The notes beneath the pieces are model-generated. The model searched no databases. It was not told the DNA's origin and saw only the letters and a list, made by a program, of their open reading frames with translations. A stretch of DNA of 9,033 bases, taken from NCBI GenBank assembly GCA_036498625.1, contig DASYFD010000404.1, positions 1-9,033 on the forward strand, read 5' to 3'. The DNA is from VAZQ01 sp036498625 (GTDB lineage Bacteria > Pseudomonadota > Alphaproteobacteria > Rhizobiales > Xanthobacteraceae). A program made the position numbers and the translations under genes. Below are positions 7,051 through 9,033 of this stretch, one piece after another (position 1 is the stretch's first letter; every line of letters begins with the position of its first letter).

Positions 7051-9033
7051 ATGAGCCGCGAGATCGAATCCCTGCCGCTCGACCGCCGTGCCTTCCTGGC
7101 TGCGAGCGGCGCGCTCGTGGTCACGCTCGCGGCGCCGCTCAAGCACGCGCAAGCGGAGCCGGCGCAGGCCGCCACCAACGGGACGGCGGCGCGGCCGCCG
7201 CTCACCGGCGACCACCTCTCCTCCTACATCACCATCGAGCAGGACGGCTCCGTGCTCGCCTATTACGGCAAGATCGACGGCGGGCAGGGGCTCGGCACCT
7301 CCATCGCCCAGATGGTGGCGGAGGAGATCGACGTTCCGTTCGAGCGGGTCCGCGTGGTCATGGGCGACAGCGGCCGCACCCTCGACATGGGCGGGGCGAG
7401 CGCCGCCATCGGGGTCTCGCATGGCGGCATGGTGCTGCGCCGCACGGCGGCGCTGGCGCGCCATCTGCTGATCGGGCTCGCCGCCGACGCGCTCGGCCTG
7501 CCGGCCGACAAGCTCACGGTGACCGACGGCGTGGTGCATGCGGTCGCCGACGACAAGCGCAGCATTTCCTATGCGCAGCTGATCGGCGGACGCTATCTCG
7601 ACAGCACGGTGGGCTGGAACGGCAAGACCTCGAACGCCCTTGGCGTCGACGTCAAGGTGCCGTTGAAGACACCCGACCAGTTCAAGGTGATCGGACAATC
7701 ATTCCGCCGCCGCGATCTGCCCGGCAAGGTGTTCGGCACCCTCGATCTGGTCAACGATCTGCGCGTGCCCGGCATGCTGCATGCCCGCATGATCCGCCCG
7801 CAGATCGCAGGCGCCGTGCCGGTCAAGGTCGATGAAAGCTCGATCGCGCAGATTCCGGGCGCCCAAGTGGTCTGGATCAAGGACCTGCTCGCGGTCGTGG
7901 CCAAGAAGGAATGGAACGCCGTCAAGGCGGCCGAGGCCCTCAAGGTGACCTGGTCGGATTCGCAACCGAATTTTCCGGGCAACGATGCCCTGCATGCGCA
8001 TATTCGCAATGCCCCGGTCGTCAAGCGCATGATCCAGCGCGAGAACGGCTCGGTCGAGGACGGCTTCAGGCAGGCGGCGCGCGTCATCGAAGGCGAGTAC
8101 GAATATCCGACCCAGTCCCATGCCAGCATGGGGCCGGCCTGCGCGGTCGCCGACGTGCGCGACGGCGAGGCGACGGTGTGGACCAGTTCGCAGAAGCCCT
8201 ACGACGCGGCAGCCTGCGTGGCCGAGCTTCTCGATCTGCCGCGCGAAAAGGTGCGGGCGATCTGGATGTTCGGCACCGGCTCCTATGGCCGCAACGACCA
8301 GGGCGACGCGACCGCGGATGCGGCCGTGCTCTCCCGGCATCTGCGGGCGCCGGTGCGGGTGCAATATATGCGGCACGAAGCCCTCGCCTGGGATCCCAAG
8401 GGCACCGCTTCGGTGAGCCGCAACCGCGCCGGGATCGACCAGAACGGCAAGGTGATCGCCTACGAGAATATCGGCAAGGCGTTCTCGCGCCTCGACATCT
8501 CGACCCGGGAAGGGCGCGCCGCCGATGTGCTGGCCGGCCATCTGCTCGGCCTTCCGCTCAAGCCCGAGCAGGGCTTCGAGATTCCGGTCGCCTCCTACAC
8601 GTTCGAGCACGGGCGGCTCGGCTGGGAAACCGTCGCGCCGCTGATGGATCGCGCCTCGCCGCTGCGCACCACCCATTTGCGCGATCCCTATGGCCCGCCG
8701 ATCCTGTTCGGCAGCGAATCCTTCATGGACGAGGTGGCGGCCGCCACCAATACCGACCCGGTCGAGTTCCGCCTGCAATATCTCCAGAACCCGCGCGACC
8801 GCGACGCGGTGCGCACCGCCGCGGAGCACTACGGCTGGGACAAGCGCACCTCGCCGCGCAAAGGCCGCGGCGACGACGTCGCGATCGGGCGCGGCATCGC
8901 GTTCCGGCGGCACTTCGACACCTTCATCGCGCTGATCGCCGAGGTGCGGGTGCATCGCGCAAGCGGCAACATCGAGGTGGCGCGCTATGTCTGCGCCCAC
9001 GATGTCGGCCTGATCGTCAATCCGGAAACGTTG
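7021..9033 (+). CDS. Molybdopterin-binding large subunit of a periplasmic molybdenum hydroxylase (IorB/NicB-like), 3' end missing
   Basis: The frame is open for 671 codons to the window edge with no stop, so this is the N-terminal ~85-90% of a family normally 730-790 residues long. The N-terminus has a twin-arginine signal (LDRRAFLAASGALVV, Arg22-Arg23) with likely cleavage after AQA at residue 45, so the folded, cofactor-loaded enzyme should go to the periplasm. The family blocks are GKIDGGQGLGTSIAQM (from about 83), GGASAAIGVSHGG, the cofactor-loop block GTGSYGRN (418-425) followed by DADAAVLSRHL-like and PVRVQYMRHE segments, THLRDPYGPP (from 551) and ESFMDEVAAATNTDPVEFRL (566 on). The catalytic Glu near the C-terminus lies beyond the window. 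The GTGSYGRN form resembles the nicotinate dehydrogenase NicB branch more than GGGFGR of classical IorB; the substrate is unknown, probably an N-heterocycle or aldehyde. GAGGG (7008-7012), overlapping the upstream stop codon, is the ribosome site. Any C-terminal cytochrome domain or third subunit would also lie outside. Confidence 0.92.
   Translation, partial: MNKTDMNQTDMSREIESLPLDRRAFLAASGALVVTLAAPLKHAQAEPAQAATNGTAARPPLTGDHLSSYITIEQDGSVLAYYGKIDGGQGLGTSIAQMVAEEIDVPFERVRVVMGDSGRTLDMGGASAAIGVSHGGMVLRRTAALARHLLIGLAADALGLPADKLTVTDGVVHAVADDKRSISYAQLIGGRYLDSTVGWNGKTSNALGVDVKVPLKTPDQFKVIGQSFRRRDLPGKVFGTLDLVNDLRVPGMLHARMIRPQIAGAVPVKVDESSIAQIPGAQVVWIKDLLAVVAKKEWNAVKAAEALKVTWSDSQPNFPGNDALHAHIRNAPVVKRMIQRENGSVEDGFRQAARVIEGEYEYPTQSHASMGPACAVADVRDGEATVWTSSQKPYDAAACVAELLDLPREKVRAIWMFGTGSYGRNDQGDATADAAVLSRHLRAPVRVQYMRHEALAWDPKGTASVSRNRAGIDQNGKVIAYENIGKAFSRLDISTREGRAADVLAGHLLGLPLKPEQGFEIPVASYTFEHGRLGWETVAPLMDRASPLRTTHLRDPYGPPILFGSESFMDEVAAATNTDPVEFRLQYLQNPRDRDAVRTAAEHYGWDKRTSPRKGRGDDVAIGRGIAFRRHFDTFIALIAEVRVHRASGNIEVARYVCAHDVGLIVNPETL

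Noticed and set aside
7699..9000. Minus-strand open frame of 433 codons opposite the molybdenum hydroxylase
   Set aside because: It is a shadow frame caused by high GC content. The plus strand carries continuous family motifs through the same region.

Overview
The window is GC-rich, tightly packed DNA with every supported gene on the + strand. The secG-pyrG pair, the strong bias for G/C in third codon positions, Tat-exported oxidoreductases and two families of long palindromic intergenic repeats point to an alphaproteobacterium of the Hyphomicrobiales (Rhizobiales). Bradyrhizobium, Rhodopseudomonas and their relatives are the best guess. This taxonomic call rests on pattern recognition; no search was possible.

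Layout. (1) Positions 2-388 are the C-terminal end of a GMC-family flavin oxidoreductase that began upstream. (2) Positions 389-794 hold no gene; they contain two decayed copies of a dispersed repeat, one inside a larger palindrome. (3) A small glutathione S-transferase-like protein occupies 795-1418. (4) Two tandem paralogues of an unrecognised secreted-protein family follow at 1529-2389 and 2573-3415. (5) A periplasmic class I cytochrome c lies at 3540-3908, between two strong hairpins. (6) The housekeeping core is secG (4077-4469), a clear intrinsic terminator (4483-4511), and pyrG, CTP synthase (4678-6306). (7) A roughly 160-bp hairpin-forming repeat with an exact 17-bp internal duplication fills 6324-6485. 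(8) A two-gene molybdenum hydroxylase operon follows: a small [2Fe-2S] subunit (6548-7009) and a Tat-exported molybdopterin-binding large subunit (7021 to the window edge, 3' end missing).

How the genes may fit together. Apart from secG and pyrG, much of the window is a catabolic and redox neighbourhood. It has a GMC dehydrogenase, a soluble cytochrome c, two secreted proteins of unknown function, and a periplasmic molybdenum hydroxylase of the isoquinoline 1-oxidoreductase / nicotinate dehydrogenase type, a class that usually passes electrons to cytochromes c. A shared periplasmic electron-transfer role is plausible but inferred. The most noteworthy items are the duplicated unknown secreted family and the two structured repeat elements. 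No CRISPR array, tRNA, rRNA, transposase or phage gene was seen.
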